DNA from: Takakia lepidozioides
Taxonomy: Eukaryota; Streptophyta; Takakiopsida; Takakiales; Takakiaceae
Direction of reading: 5' to 3'
Assembly (NCBI GenBank): GCA_030704615.1
Contig: CM060733.1
Location: forward strand, 49,290,001-49,354,000
DNA: 64,000 nt
Both the position numbers and the translations under genes were made by a program. The notes beneath the pieces were generated by a model, which did no database searches, was not told the origin of the DNA, and worked only from the letters and a program-made list of their open reading frames with translations. Of the stretch, positions 12,462 to 25,032 are shown piece by piece (the first letter of the stretch is position 1; each line of letters opens with the position of its first letter).

Positions 12462-13168
12462 TTATTTCTGGTTGAACTGCATGGACAACTTGTGGTAACC
12501 TTTGACAAGCCGATCCTCTGGCTGTGATGGCTGTGATACTGAAGTAACTTCCTCTTCCCTCTCTGAAGGTCCTGCTTCCAGTAATAGCAGTTCTCTGTGC
12601 TGCTGTGCCCCTTCCTGCACAAAAACTTGGGAAACATTATCATGCGGATTCCGTGAAGCCAGTGGATCCGCACTACAGTCTTTCCCCGCCTCTGTCTCTC
12701 TGGGTTGCCCTGCCAGTCCACCCTCACTGTGTGAAGAGCCTGCTCTTCCATTGCAGTGGTTTTGGCTCAAACACTCCCATCTCCTTTCTTTCTCGCAAGT
12801 ATGCCAGAATCAAGAATTATTTGAGCAATGATTGGGCCAGACACTATGATAGGAGACTTTGCGGCAGTACCCTGTAATCTTTTCATCTCCTCTACCAGTG
12901 CGTTGTACATTATGTCCGCCCATTCTACCTCTCCTCTCAGGGCTTTGAGTATTTCCTCTGTGAAGGATCTGCTCAAATACTGTTGGTTCTGTTTCATGGC
13001 AAACAGAACGTTCAATACCTGGCCTACCTCCTTTAGCCCTGGGTACACGGCCTTGGTACAAGCATAACCCTGAGTTTTAAAGAAACTCCCTTCTTGGAAT
13101 AAGTCCCCTATTTGCAGTCTTGCCCTGTGCTCCTCCACATGCACCTGACCTGCTGGCAATCGAAACAA
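12462..13168 (-). pseudogene. Middle part of the post-integrase ORF, element B
   Basis: Frames 12767-13168 and 12462-12770 follow one another. The first contains a block (VHVEEHRARLQIGDLF) also present in element C at 44146-44190, showing that it is family sequence and not unique DNA. The second is Glu/Arg/Ser-rich and probably disordered. No known domain is recognised. Confidence 0.5.
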
Positions 13169-13266
13169 TTGCTGGGTATAGGGGAGTAATTACTAATTCA
13201 ACTCCCTTCACCGTTGTTGCTCCTGTCCTTGGCTCAAAGTTCTGCAAGAATTGTAACATGTACTGT

Positions 13267-14403
13267 CTATGGTGCAATGTCCAATCTTTGCTTTGCAATC
13301 CTTGCAATCTCAGCTCCTTCAGTATCTGTATCGCCTGTGGGGTAGCAATCGTTTTTTTTCTGCAGAATTGTGGTGCTCTTCACCCTGATTTCCTCCATTC
13401 CTCTCACTCTCTTCATTCTAGACCCACAGAAATGTTTTGGCTGTAACAATTGAAGAAATGCCTGTAGTGCACAAAGCATAAACGTATGGTTGCCACAAAA
13501 AGCTATGGGTAATTTCTTGTAAGCCTGCGGGGCTTGCAAGCATCGATCAAGAGAAAAGATCCGCTCTGTTGTTTTTCCCTATGCCACTGCGTAAGTAATA
13601 TTGCGAGCGTATAGTCTGTTAGTTCCTCCATAGCTTCAAAGCTATAGCATTGATGGTTTGTCCCGTCGAGACGCCCGTTACTCAGAACGACGCCGACTCT
13701 TGCGCTTAATTTCCCTCCAATTTCTTGATCCCTTCTCTGGCTTTCTATTGGCTGTAACCGCTGTGACTGGATTTTAGATTTAATTTTCTTTAGTGGACTT
13801 TCCCTGCTGGACTGTCCACTAGGATAACACATGTGACAAGAATTTCGCTTTTCTGTACTTGCCGTTTGTTCTGTTGCCCCTTTTCTGTATTCATTAATGG
13901 GCCCGCCATTCATCCAATTTGACGCCTGATTAGGTATTTTGACGGCCATTCTTGTCCTCTTTCTTGATGACATCCGTTCTTGCACTTCCTTCTCAGCTGT
14001 GTGTTGCGCCTTGACTTCCACGTGTCCCTTTTAAACTGGCTTCCGTCCTTTCTTCCGCCGGCCATTTCCTGAAGTTATCCGTCCCACCTGTCACTGATTC
14101 TATGGATTGTGTAACCTAGTAGGCTGTGTTAGCTGTGACAGGCTGTGTCATACTGTGGTATGCCGTGATAGGCTGTGATACACTGTGGTAAGCTGTGATA
14201 GGCTGTGTGTGGTAGGTTGTGATAGGCTGTGTTGCGCCCTGGGCTGTGCTGTGATGGGCTGTGATAGGCTGTGATATGCTCGGCCTAGCGACAAGTGCTC
14301 CATACTCCGTTGGTAACACTGGCGCAGCCCGTGACTGCTTTTGCGTTTCAACATGCAAATCATGCTGCAATGGTTTGTCATGGATACCACTGTACCCCTT
14401 CAA
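13267..14403 (-). pseudogene. Post-integrase extension with in-frame minisatellite, element B
   Basis: Open frames 14116-14403, 13503-14021 and 13267-13539 correspond to one continuous frame in element C (42701-44182). Directly after the integrase end comes a repeat-encoded stretch of SQPITAYH type (14116-14290), then a basic segment, then a segment ending in a Leu/Cys-rich region. In B the frame is broken at least twice. I do not recognise a domain. Confidence 0.55.
14116..14290 (-). repeat. Minisatellite inside the post-integrase reading frame, element B
   Basis: Tandem variants of GGCTGTGATA / TACTGTGGTA read on the plus strand. They are distinct from, but related in style to, the CACAGCC array of the LTR. 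The same place in element C is 43010-43165. The unit is frame-compatible and encodes Thr/Ala/Tyr/His/Ser/Gln repeats. Confidence 0.8.
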
Positions 14404-15443
14404 CTTATTGCATTGACTCTTCCCAGCATCTCTTTGTTAATGGTTTGTAACATGGCGGTGTTGTTATCATACATCTTTTGTATGACATAAGGTCCTTTCC
14501 ATGGTGATTTAAGCTTAGAAGCTTTAATCTTTCCCTTCTTCTGCAACCATAGAACCAAATCTCCCGTCTTAAAAGTCTTTAACTTGCCTTCATCAAACTG
14601 TTCCTTCCTCTTCATCTGAATTCTGGTCATATTATCAGCTGCATCAGCACGTACTTCTTCCACATGGTATAATTCATGTTTCCTGACCTTAATGGAATCT
14701 TGCAATTCCATTCTCTTTCCCCATTCCGTTCTCATGGTAGGTAACAGGAATTCCACTGGAAGTAAGGCTTCCATACCATAAACTAATTGGAATGGTGTAT
14801 ACTTAGTGGTGACTTTATATGAAGTCCTGTATGACCACAAAGCTGTCAGCAGCTTTGTATCCCAATCCGTTCTGTTTGCATTGACTATCTTAGCCAAGAT
14901 AGTACATAGTATTTTGTTGGTAGCCTCTGCCTGCCCATTACCCTGTGGGTAATATGTTGTACTCTTCCTATGCACAATCATGAACTCTTTAGTCAACAAT
15001 TCAATGGTCTCATTAATGAGTGACTTCCCTGATCACTGATAAATTCCAAGGGACAGCCAAATCGTGTAAGTATGTTCTCATACAGAAACCTTGCTGTGGA
15101 CTTGGCTGTGTTTGTCCCTCAAAGCTTTAGCTTCCACCCACTTCGTAGTATAATCAGTGGCTGTAATTATGTACCTGTTCTGTGTATTCTTGGCTGGTGG
15201 GTTAATTGGTCCAACAAAGTCTAGTCCCCATTTCTGAAATGGTTCCGTAGGCATTGTAGGATGCAAAGCCATTTTCCCAGATCTCTGCAAAGGTCCTAGC
15301 CTCTGACATTCATCACAACTCTGACAATACTTGTGTACATCTTTGAACAAAGTAGGCCACCAGTAACCTGCATGTAGTATTTTCCTGCTGGTAGTCTCTT
15401 CTCCAAAATGACCTCCTGCCACTCCTTTATGAACTTCCTCCAA
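14400..15443 (-). pseudogene. Integrase of element B
   Basis: The frame 15078-15443 begins with the HHCC zinc-binding region (H..C..C in [11 protein letters not shown]) and the first catalytic Asp (WGLDFVGPI). The frame 14400-14999 continues with the YYPQGNGQAEATN block holding the catalytic Glu and ends in a GPYVIQKM-type C-terminal domain. The segment between them with the second Asp (FISDQG) is shifted out of frame near 15000-15080. Integrase joins retroelement cDNA to the chromosome. No chromodomain follows. Confidence 0.85.
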
Positions 15444-15691
15444 AACTTTATTACTTCATGGTGGTATAAGCATCGCTTCAGCACTCCATCTGGTCCTAGC
15501 TTATACATTCTGCTCCTACCATAGTGTAAGGTAGAGCCTTGATAGCAATTCTCTTTCTCTGCTCCTTTCCATAACTTGGTGGGCACTGACCATGAGCAAG
15601 GTAGTATCTGATTGGCCACTGCCAATCTAACCAGTCATCTGCACTTCCTGCACCTCCACTGCAAATAGACTCGCATCTGGTAATTGATCAT

Positions 15692-16000
15692 CTACTCCGT
15701 GGCTGGTTCTCCTGTTGATAACCGTGACAAGTGATCCGCCACAAGATGCAGTCTCCCAGGCTTGTAAACAACCTCGAACTCAAACTCGTGCAAGATTATC
15801 AACCATCTTGCTATTCTTCCGCTTATCAGAGGTTTGTTTACCAGGTATATCAGAGCCTGGTGATCCACATAGAACATAAACTTCTTGCCCAACAGGTAAT
15901 GCCTGAATTTCTTCACTGCATAGATCATTGCCAATGCTTCTCTTTCCGTTGTGCTATAATTTCTTTCGGCATTGTTCATCAATCGGCTAGCATAGTACAC
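15692..16000 (-). pseudogene. RNase H domain of element B
   Basis: The frame contains YYASRLMNNAERNYSTTERE (the catalytic Glu region), then FYVDHQALIYL (Asp) and the tail LVADHLSRL (Asp), the normal order of gypsy RNase H. It removes RNA from the RNA-DNA hybrid during reverse transcription. The junction with RT near 16010-16030 is frameshifted. Confidence 0.85.
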
Positions 16001-16030
16001 AGGTGAATCTATCCTTCCTGTACATTTGGG

Positions 16031-17177
16031 CTAACGCTCCTTCTGAAGCATCACAGTGAACATGAAATATTTCTGCCAGTGAGGATTAATCAGCACAGGT
16101 GTAGTTGTTACTGACAATGTAAGTTCCTCAAAAGCCTGTTGACATTCAGGTGTCCATGCAAACACTGCATCTTTCTTCAGAAGTTTGCTCAATGGTGCTG
16201 CTATCTGTGCATACCGTCTGACAAATCTTCTGTAATAGCTGGTTTGTCCAAGGAATCTCCTTAGACTCTTAACATTCACTGGTGGTGGAGAGGCTTTAAT
16301 GGCCTCTGTGGGATCCACAAGAAGTCCCCTCTTACACACAATGTGTCCCAGAAGCACCCCTGAGTTCACACAGAAAGTACACTTCTCTGGATTCAGGCCC
16401 AGACCTCTCATCCTGCATCTGGCCAATAACTCCAATTTATGCAAGTGCTCATTCTTAGAGCTGTACACACTGAAATCATCCAAGAACACCTGCATGAAAT
16501 CATCCAGATACTCATGAAAAGATTCACTTATCACTCTCTGAAAGGTCGCTGGTGCATTACAAAGTCCAAAGGGCATGACTTTGTATGCATAAGCACCCCC
16601 AGTCTGTGATGAAAGCTTTTTTCCTTGGTCTTCTTCTGCCACTTGCACTTGATTATAACCACTGAAGCCATCCATGAATGAGTACATCTCATGGCCTGCC
16701 ACAGTGTCCAATACTGCTTCTGTGAATGGCAAAGGGAAAGGATCTTTCTTCGTACAAGCATTCAGCTTCTTGTAGTTCACACAAACTCTTAGTTTACCAT
16801 TCTTCTTGGGAACTATCACAATGGGTGACAACCAAGTTGTATACTCTATTGGGTATATAAACTTAGCCTCAGCCAACTTCTTGATCTCTTCTCCAACCTT
16901 CTGTGCGTAGTTGGGATTCATTCTGTACCTTGCCTGCTTGATTGGTACTGACCCTGGTTCCAGTTCAATCTTATGCTGACAGATTTCAGGTGGTATCCCT
17001 TTTATCCTCATAGCTCCAAGCAAATACATCTCTGTATTTGATGAACAAACTCTTAGCTTCTTCAAAGAATTCTGGCTCCAAATCAGCTCCTACCTTCACC
17101 ATCCTCGGTTCCTCTTTAGTTCCCACATTCACTTCCCTCACTTGCTCATCAGCTGTGATTGTCCAACCAGTCACCAC
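16031..17177 (-). pseudogene. Reverse transcriptase of element B
   Basis: Frames 16986-17177 and 16031-17065 together hold the RT. Motifs in order: LSPIVIVPKKNGKLRVCVNY; the catalytic Asp region SFMDGFSGYNQV; MPFGLCNAPATFQ; and the polymerase box FLDD (in QVFLDDFSVYS). The FLDD variant and neighbouring residues resemble the Athila/Tat branch. A frameshift lies near 17000, and small losses such as the one before DPTEAIKA distinguish it from element C. Confidence 0.85.
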
Positions 17178-17292
17178 TTCATCCTGTAACTCACAGTGGC
17201 TGGTTCCTCTAGGATTTCCATTTCTCCTTCTTTTTCTTCATAGAAATGTGATGGGTAACTGCTGGTTTCCTCTTCAATTGGTGTTGCTGACA

Positions 17293-18236
17293 CTACACCA
17301 CAGCAGATACCCTTAAACAACTTAGGCCTTCCAGCCGCATCTCTGCAACCTGCTCCCACTCTGGGTGTGCAGCAAACAGGGTAGCTTCCTGCTCCTCATC
17401 CAGTCCTCCTCTCCTCCAGTCATACTCTCTGACTCCTCGAGGTCTTCTCGTAGCAGGTAATCTACTAGATTTCTTTGTGGTAATTTGTATCTCGTGTATC
17501 CCATTATGCACGGTTAGTAACTGAGAATTCCAGTCATGGAATACCCTGGCCTGTTTCAGCCACGGACGTCCCAATAATAAGGAGTAAGCCTCCATGACTT
17601 CATCCATCTTCAACACAGTTACTGTGATCATAAAGATCATCTTCTGTATCTGTATCTTAACTCCTCTTATTAATCCCAATGGCTGTACACTTCTTTGATC
17701 TGCCATTGTTACTGTAAATGGGGCTGGTTTCATGTTACTTAGACCAAGCTTCTTCTTAATTGGTCTGTCATGATATTTACTCCAGAACCTCCATCTATCA
17801 GTACATCAGTTAGTTCTGTGCTTCCAATTCTCAATTGGATTACTGGCATAGAATCATCAAAGTCCATGACTGTTTCTCGCCCTTCCGGCTTCACATTATA
17901 ACTGGTCACCTTGCTGTTCAGGTCTGTGTTTCCTGTCTCCTGGGCAATTCGATTGATTGCTTGATACAGCCTGTGCCTACAATAAGGTGCCACAGCCAAT
18001 AGCTGTCCAATGGTAATCTCTGCTTTGGTCTGGCATATTACTTCAGCCAAAGTCTCTTCATTACTTTGCATGTCTGCATCTTCTTTCTTCCTTTCATCCT
18101 CACACACTTCTTCTCCATCAGAATCAGAGGAATCTGCCACAGGAATATCAGTACTCTTCTGCATTTCCCTTATGGTATCTGCCACTTCCTTGTGCAGTTC
18201 CTTCTCATCTCTCCAAGCCTCATCATCTTCAGGCAT
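17293..18236 (-). pseudogene. Aspartic protease region of element B
   Basis: Frames 17739-18236 and 17293-17733 abut by a frameshift near 17740. The first ends in the retropepsin active site (VLIDGGSGVNIM), preceded by an acidic linker. The second holds the flap and C-terminal part (LLLGRPWLKQARVFHDW). The protease cuts the Gag-Pol polyprotein. Confidence 0.8.
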
Positions 18237-18369
18237 ATCACTGCACCTTCATTATCATCTCTTCCTCAACTACTGGAGGTATTAGTTTGGCTTTGCTTCT
18301 TGTTACTATCATTGTACTTACTTCTGGTACAACACATGGCCTAACCATGTGAGCTGCCACCACTGGGCC

Positions 18370-20344
18370 CTCATTCACAGGAGCTCTCATCTCATTCTGG
18401 TGTCTAATCCAGAATGAACAGGCTGCCTTGCGATGTCCTGGCTGATTACAATAGTAACATAGTTCTTCACCATTGGGTCCTCGCCCTTGGTCTGCTCTTG
18501 GATTATTTCTGTAATCCTGATTCCCGGCTGGTAATTCCCCCTTGGATTACCCTGATAGTTGCCTCTGGAATTTCCTTGGTAATTCCTCTTGAATTACCTC
18601 TCCCTTCCATGCCATTGTTATAACCACCAGACCTACCATAGTGGTCCTGATCATTGTTTCTTCTTGGCTGGGGCTGCACCTGATGCACCCTTACTTGCCT
18701 AGGTTCTCTTGCAGCTGTCCTTCTGTTGTAGTAACAATTCTCAGTAATGGTTATCCATTTTACAGATAGTACAGTGTTTCTCCTTCATGTGGCATTCTGT
18801 GGTGGTATGGCCTTCATTCTGGCACTTTGCACACCATACACCCTTCCTCCAATGTGTTGCAGCCTCTGTGGCATACTTCTTCAAGATTTCTTCCAATCTT
18901 TTCTCATAGTTATCCCTCTTCAACTTCTCTTTCTCTTACTCTTCCTTTTTAGTTCTTGCTCTTCTTCTTCATCTGACTCATCCTCAGAGTCCTCATCATC
19001 CCTTTTCTCTCTCCTGAGCATTCCCAATTGCTCAATTCTGTTGCAGTTTCAAATGCCTCCTCCACTGTATTATGGGGTAACATATCCACTTTCTTTTGCA
19101 ACTCTGGTCTTAGTCCACTCACAAACCAAGTCTTCTGTAAACCTGGTGCTGGTACTGCAGCCAGCTTTTTCATCATCAATTCCATCTTTTCCATATACTC
19201 CTCAACAGTTTCATGCTTCTTTTGCTTTAACTGTTGTAAACTTCCATACACTTCATCCTCAGTTTTACTTGTCCTGAACCTATTTCGGAATGCTGTATTC
19301 AAGCCATTCCAGGTTAGGAAATGATTATCAGGGAATCTTGCATACCATTCACTTGCTTTCTTGATAAGTGAACAAGGAAACAATCTCATCTTGGCATCAT
19401 CGCCATTCTCATTGTTCACTATACACATGTGCTCAAATTGGCTAATGTGTACATCGGGATCCCCTTTTCCTGAATATATTGGAAAAGGTGGTTTTGCCCG
19501 TGTTGGTTGTAACGCCATCTGTGGCCCTACCTTCTGCCCTGACAGGTGCTGGCACCCTTGCTGGTGCTGGTCCTTCTGGACCTGTTGTTGTTGTGGTGGA
19601 TCTTCCACCAAGTGGTGGCCCTTGAGCACTCCCTGCTTGGCCCCGATATTCACAGTATTCCCAGCTTCAGTTGCACTACTTCCCACACTCCCTGTCCCCC
19701 CAGAGCCAGATCCAGGCAGCCCGCCTGATCCCCCTGAGCCGACACCTTCGTTGGCCTGTGATCCAAGTGCTCCACTTGATCCAGGTCCAACGGGTTGGGA
19801 TGTCCTGGTTGTAGTCTCAACCTCAGCTGTTGGGTCTACTTCTTCATACTCTTCCTCTTCCAATTTCTTCTCTCTGTTTTCATCCTCCAAGTTCTGCCCT
19901 TGGGTTTCTTCTTCACTCATGTAACTCAACTGCAATGGTGTTGGAGAGTCTGAACTCTCCGTTGGCTCTGCCACATCCTCTCCTCCTTCTTCACCTTTCC
20001 GCTTCAGAAACTGGAGTTCCTGCTTTTGGTGTTCCATGCCAACTCTTATCAAAGATTTCTGTCAAATCTTTTATCCAGGGATGTACCTCAGATCTTTCAC
20101 CTCGTGATTGATCTTCTTCCCGTACCAATTCCCTTAATCTTTCTTGCAAAGAAAAAGAAGGAGTGGCATCCAACTCTAGTTCTTCCGGTATGGGTGATGT
20201 ACTCTCTGATCTTAATGGTGTGAGAGGTCCAGATGATTCCCCTATGTCTATTCCTCTCTCCCAAAGATATGGATAATTAGCTTTCAGATAGCTTTCTCTT
20301 TTTGCTGAATATCTCTGGCGTCTAGCTTCTCTTTCATCACTCAT
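18370..20344 (-). pseudogene. Gag of element B, frameshifted
   Basis: The start is ATG 20344 (MSDEREARRQ). Unlike A and C, codon 10 here is not a stop. One extra base near 20000 shifts the frame, and compensating indels around 19540-19640 replace part of the linker. The capsid-like region lies at about 19060-19480, two CCHC knuckles at 18745-18850, and the third (CYYCNQPGHRKAAC) at about 18412-18465. Further breaks occur at 18949 and 18740. Confidence 0.85.
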
Positions 20345-20448
20345 GTCCCATGTCTTTCATTTCTTTTTAATGTGGCAATAACCAAAACTCTCTTCTGTAA
20401 TATCTCTCGTATATGCCTGGGTTTTTTCAAGCTTCAATGCACCCTTGG

Positions 20449-21055
20449 CTATACTAAAGTCTCCGTTACCATATAACCATATGGCAAACAAGTCTGGAAA
20501 GCTGTTCTTGGTGTGAGTTTGATCCACAAAATATCCTTTGGAATCCAATTCTTTACCAGTACAAGCTCTTCATGCATATGAGTATAAACATTCACCTTTC
20601 TTTCCTCCCAGCCTTCAAACTCTACTCGCTTAATGGATAGCAATGCTATCACATAAACCAGTGTTGGTAACCAACGTGCTCTTCCTCTACAGGCCACCTG
20701 ATAAATCTTTATCACTCCTTTCTCCAGACCCCAGGGTCAGCATCATGCACTCTCTTAAGAATGTTTTCTTTACAACCGTCTGGCAATTCCAAAACCTCTG
20801 AAGAATCGTTTGGACAATCTTTCCTTCTCAGTTTCACAAGGAATTTGATTCACATCAAATTCTTTAATTCTCCAACCACCATGATCCCACCAGATGCCTG
20901 TCACATCTGGTTGTTCATGACCCAGTTCCCCAGTATGGTCGCCAAATGTCGCGCGGCTTTTACTCACCCATCCCTTCGCTATCCGAGGCGGAAAACTCCA
21001 AGATAGAAGAGTTGGAAATCTCTAAGTACTCAGCCCGCTCAGAACAATCAGTCAT
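20449..21055 (-). pseudogene. ORF0-like leader ORF of element B, broken
   Basis: Equivalent to the open frame 36452-37147 of element C. The ATG (21055) lies in the LTR, an extra base near 20992 shifts the frame, and further breaks lie near 20770 and 20715. The blocks WWDHGGWRIKEFDVNQIPCE and CRGRARWLPTLVYVIALLSI are retained. Confidence 0.6.
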
Positions 21056-23865
21056 GACCTACAGCTAGTGTCATGGGGGTGTTTCCTATTTGTTTTCCTT
21101 CCGCATTCATGTAGCTAGTTACCTTACTGTGGTAATTAAGTATCAGTTTGCTTCATCAATCTATCGGATTCCATCAACTCATCCATTCATTCCACAGCTT
21201 CACTCAGATCTCTCTACACAGTGTGAGTATGAAGTGTATCAGATTAATATCTATCAAGTATCAGGCTGAAGCCATGGAGTCTCTAATCTGCTCTACATAC
21301 AATTCTACTGCTGCATTCATTAAGCATCAACAGATCCTCCCCTACTCCCTGCTCTCCATCTTTCTGCTCAGAGATACGCTCTCTCTCCTCCTTCTCCCAG
21401 TGATGTCCGAAGTCTTCCCCCAAGAAGTGCTCCTCCCCTCCTTCCAAGTGATTCCCCCAAGTGCTCCAAGAATCATCCCCTTTCAGTCCTTGCTCCTTTT
21501 TCCTACCGTTGTTCTAACCGTTTCCTCACTAAACCGTCGTCCGTGAACTAACATGTTCCATTCGCAGGTGTTGTTCCCCACAGTCGTTCCATGTCCTGCT
21601 ATCCTGTCCCTATGGTCGTGACAGCTGTGTCAAGCTGTGACTGGCTGTGTGAAACTGTGACGGGATGTGACTGGCTGTGTGGCTGTGTCGGCTGTGACGG
21701 GCTGTGTTGGCTGTGATGGCTGTGTGTGGCTGTGACGAGCTTGTGTTGACTTTGTCTGGCTGTGTCGGCTGTGTGGGCTGTGACGGGCTATGTAACCCCC
21801 TCCTAAAGTGCGCTGCTATCACCCCTAAGGCTCCTGTGGTCTCATCTGTGCAAAATTAGGGTACTGTAGTTGAATGCAGGGAGTGACATTACATTTGTTT
21901 ACCGTAAGACCCTGCATCACTACAACGGGAGTGCCCGTTGTACAACTGCAGAAGGGATATATCCCTGCATATAGGTAATTTCATGGGCACACTGAGCTTA
22001 TGCTTTGCCAGGAGAAAAAATGGCTAAGTCATGACAGTGCGTATTTTCATCCACGCGCATGAACGTTTTCATCACTGGTGCTTAACCTAAAATCACGGGT
22101 TGAGGGGTGACGTCGTAGCAGCTGCTGCGAGCAGTGGTGTTGGCAATGGCCAGCCTGTGTTGGGAGGTGTACCTACGTTGTGGGACTCTGCTTGGTTTTG
22201 AGAGCGGCATTAAGTGCTTCTGCTTGGTATTATGTGTAAGGGAAAGCGGTGCCGCTTCTCTCGTATTGATGATCAATTCCTGGAGTAGGAGCATGTAAGA
22301 AGAGCGGCGCACCACCGCTGTTGCCATTGCCTTGAAGACAACAGTTATGGGCAGATGAGCAAGCAAGGAAAACGGCCAGCTGCCGGAAGCACAAGGAATG
22401 AGGTGGGCACAATCAATGGAGGGGATGAGGCATGTGAAGTGCTGGCTTGTATATCATCTCAGGTTCTCTGTCATCAAGCTTCTAGCTGCTTTTGGTGTCT
22501 TCTTGTTATAGGACCAGGTCAATTCGTAGAAAGAATTGCATAGAGTAATTTAGTTGACAAGCCACAGGATGTTCCAAGGGATGAAGAGGAGCCATCATGG
22601 CATGATAAAGACTGGAATCAAGACAAGGAGAAAAGGTTTAAGTGGCTGCTGACAGGCGATGGCGAGGTGCCACCTTGACAGGCAGACCCACCGCTTCACT
22701 AGAGGATAAAAACAGATAAGTCTGTAGACTGGGGGCTTCTTTTGGGGAGAAACTTAGAAATTGCTTTTTGTAGATTTAGGACTGCATCTTGGTAGAAGAG
22801 AAAAGGTGGAGACATGTGATAAGGAAAGCTTTTTGGAAATGGAATGGAGACTCTGGACTTCAAACCAGAACATGGAAATGATGGATGCACCGATGTTGTG
22901 GTGTCAGTAAGAGAAATGAGTGAAGAGAGAGAGAGAGAGACTGTTTGTCACTGAAATCAGAATGGTCACTGTTGTCTTCATTCTTGCATCTTGTTTCAGT
23001 GTTATAAACCTGCACACAATGCTGCCGTGGGTAGTGATGCACTGGAACCAATGTAGATCTAGCTTGTTTGCTTGGAGAGATCAAATGAGGGTTAGCTGGA
23101 ACTGTTGAAAACATAGAAAGGATAAGGTGATTTCAGTATGGTGTTCGGATATGAACAACTGCGTTTCACAGTTGAAGGGAAAAGAGGGATGTTGGGGTAT
23201 TTGGTTGAAACTTGAAGAAGGGATGAGAGCTGTTTGGGCAATGGGTTCTTTGGAAAAAGGTAGTGTGAAGGGCTGAACATTGACAGAGAGAGAGAGAAAC
23301 AGAGAAAAAAGGACAAGAGGGAGAGAGGGAGAGAGAGACTGATGAATGGATGGTTGTGTCTTGAGAGACCGAGGATGACTTCAAGGCTGGCTACACTGGA
23401 TGCTTGGCAGAGTGTGCATTTGCATTACATGATAGATGTGCTGCTGTGAAGAAGTGAGGAGCCTGTAGACATAGACAGAGATAGAGAAACAGACGAAAAA
23501 GGGAAAAGAGAGAGAGAGAGAGAGAGAGAGAGAAAACGGGATTTGGGAAATGAGAGAGCTGCTCAGCAAAAGGGCTGATGGGGGGGGGATGGCCAATTTG
23601 GGGAGATGAGATGAAGAAAACCTGAACCCTGAAAGAAACCAGTGCCTCTGCAGGTCAAGAAGATCTGAGCTGCCTTCTCCTAAATCGGGGGCTGCTATTT
23701 CATGAGCGGCATGAGCATGAGCGGAAAAAAAAAAAAATCCATGAGCAGACCATTGTTAAGTCCACGGAAATAGGGTTAGGAGGCACGGAAATAGGGTCAT
23801 GTGAAGTTGGAATGTGGCACCAGTGGACTTGAAATGCAACATTTTATTGCATTTACTTGCCGAAA

Positions 23866-25025
23866 ATGGCTAAGTCCCAGATCTGACTAGGCCGGGAACT
23901 GGAAAAATGACGCCGAATTTCCGATTTTGGTGCCAGTCAGATCTGGGACTTAGCCATTTTAGGCCCCGAACTAAAACAATGGCGTTTTTTTTTTTTTTCG
24001 GTGTCATTTTACTAGTTCGGGGCCTAAAATGGCTAAGTCCCAGATCTGACTGGGCCCGGAACTGGAAAAATGGCGCCGAATTTCCGATTTTGGTGCCAGC
24101 CACCCTAGGGACTTAGCCATTTTCGGCCCTGAAAGTACCCACTGGCTATGCCTCTGCTTTCAAAAAACATGTGGTCAAACAAAAGTTGAGCCAATTGAAG
24201 TCGCTCTAGTACTTGAGATGGAGAGTGGGTGAGGTGGTCTGTATGTGGAGTCTTTTAGCAAAGGTGCCATTGGCTTGACTTTATAACGTGATAGAATGGT
24301 TTCTCCTCTTTTCACCATTTCCGTATCACTAGAAGAAGACCTGCTTACATCTATAAGTGCAAGGTGTTAGCATAGTTAACACTTGTGTGTGGAGAGAGCT
24401 TGATAGATAGCTCTTAAGTTACAAGCTGTTGCAGGGTTTGCAAGAAGAAAGTCTTGTGGTTTATGTACAAGAGGAGGTCTTCAAGAAGAGCATCATTGAA
24501 AGTTTGAGAGCTTGTGAAGAAGCTCTTGTTCTGCAAGTGTTGTAGGGTTTGAGGAGTTCAAGAAGAGCTCGGGTGTTAAGGAAGCAAGTGGTGCATGTGT
24601 GGAGTATGGTTTCAGCTTGTGGGAGTCTTCAACTTCCATTTTTCCAGTTCGGCCGAAAATGGCTAAGTTCCAGATCTGATAGGGCGCGGAACTGGAAAAA
24701 TGGTGTCGAATTTCCAGTTGCGGTTCCAGCCATCGTAGGGACTTAGCTATTTTCGGGGCCCGGAACTGGAAAAATGGCGCCATTTTTCCATTTCGGGGCC
24801 GAAAATGGCTAAGTCCCAGATCTGACTGGGCCCCGAACTGGAAAAATGGCGCCGAATTTCCGATTTTGGGTGCCAGTCAGATCTGGGACTTAGCCGTTTT
24901 CGGCCCCGAACTGGAAAAATGGCGTTTTTTTTTTTTTTTTTTTTGGCGCCATTTTTCCATTTCGGGGCCGAAAATGGCTAAGTCCCAGATCTGACTTGCA
25001 CCAAAATCGGAAATTCGGCGCCATT
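23866..25025. repeat. Multiple about 100-bp hairpin repeats in the MULE
   Basis: The motif GGCTAAGTCCCAGATCTGAC and its complement GTCAGATCTGGGACTTAGCC alternate around a core of CTGGAAAAATGGCGCC type. Paired arms lie at about 23866-23962, 24026-24123, 24655-24757 and 24804-24902, with a further arm at 24968-24996. Poly-T runs (23988-23998 and 24926-24944) separate some arms. No protein gene is supported. Confidence 0.8.
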
Positions 25026-25032
25026 TTTCCAG

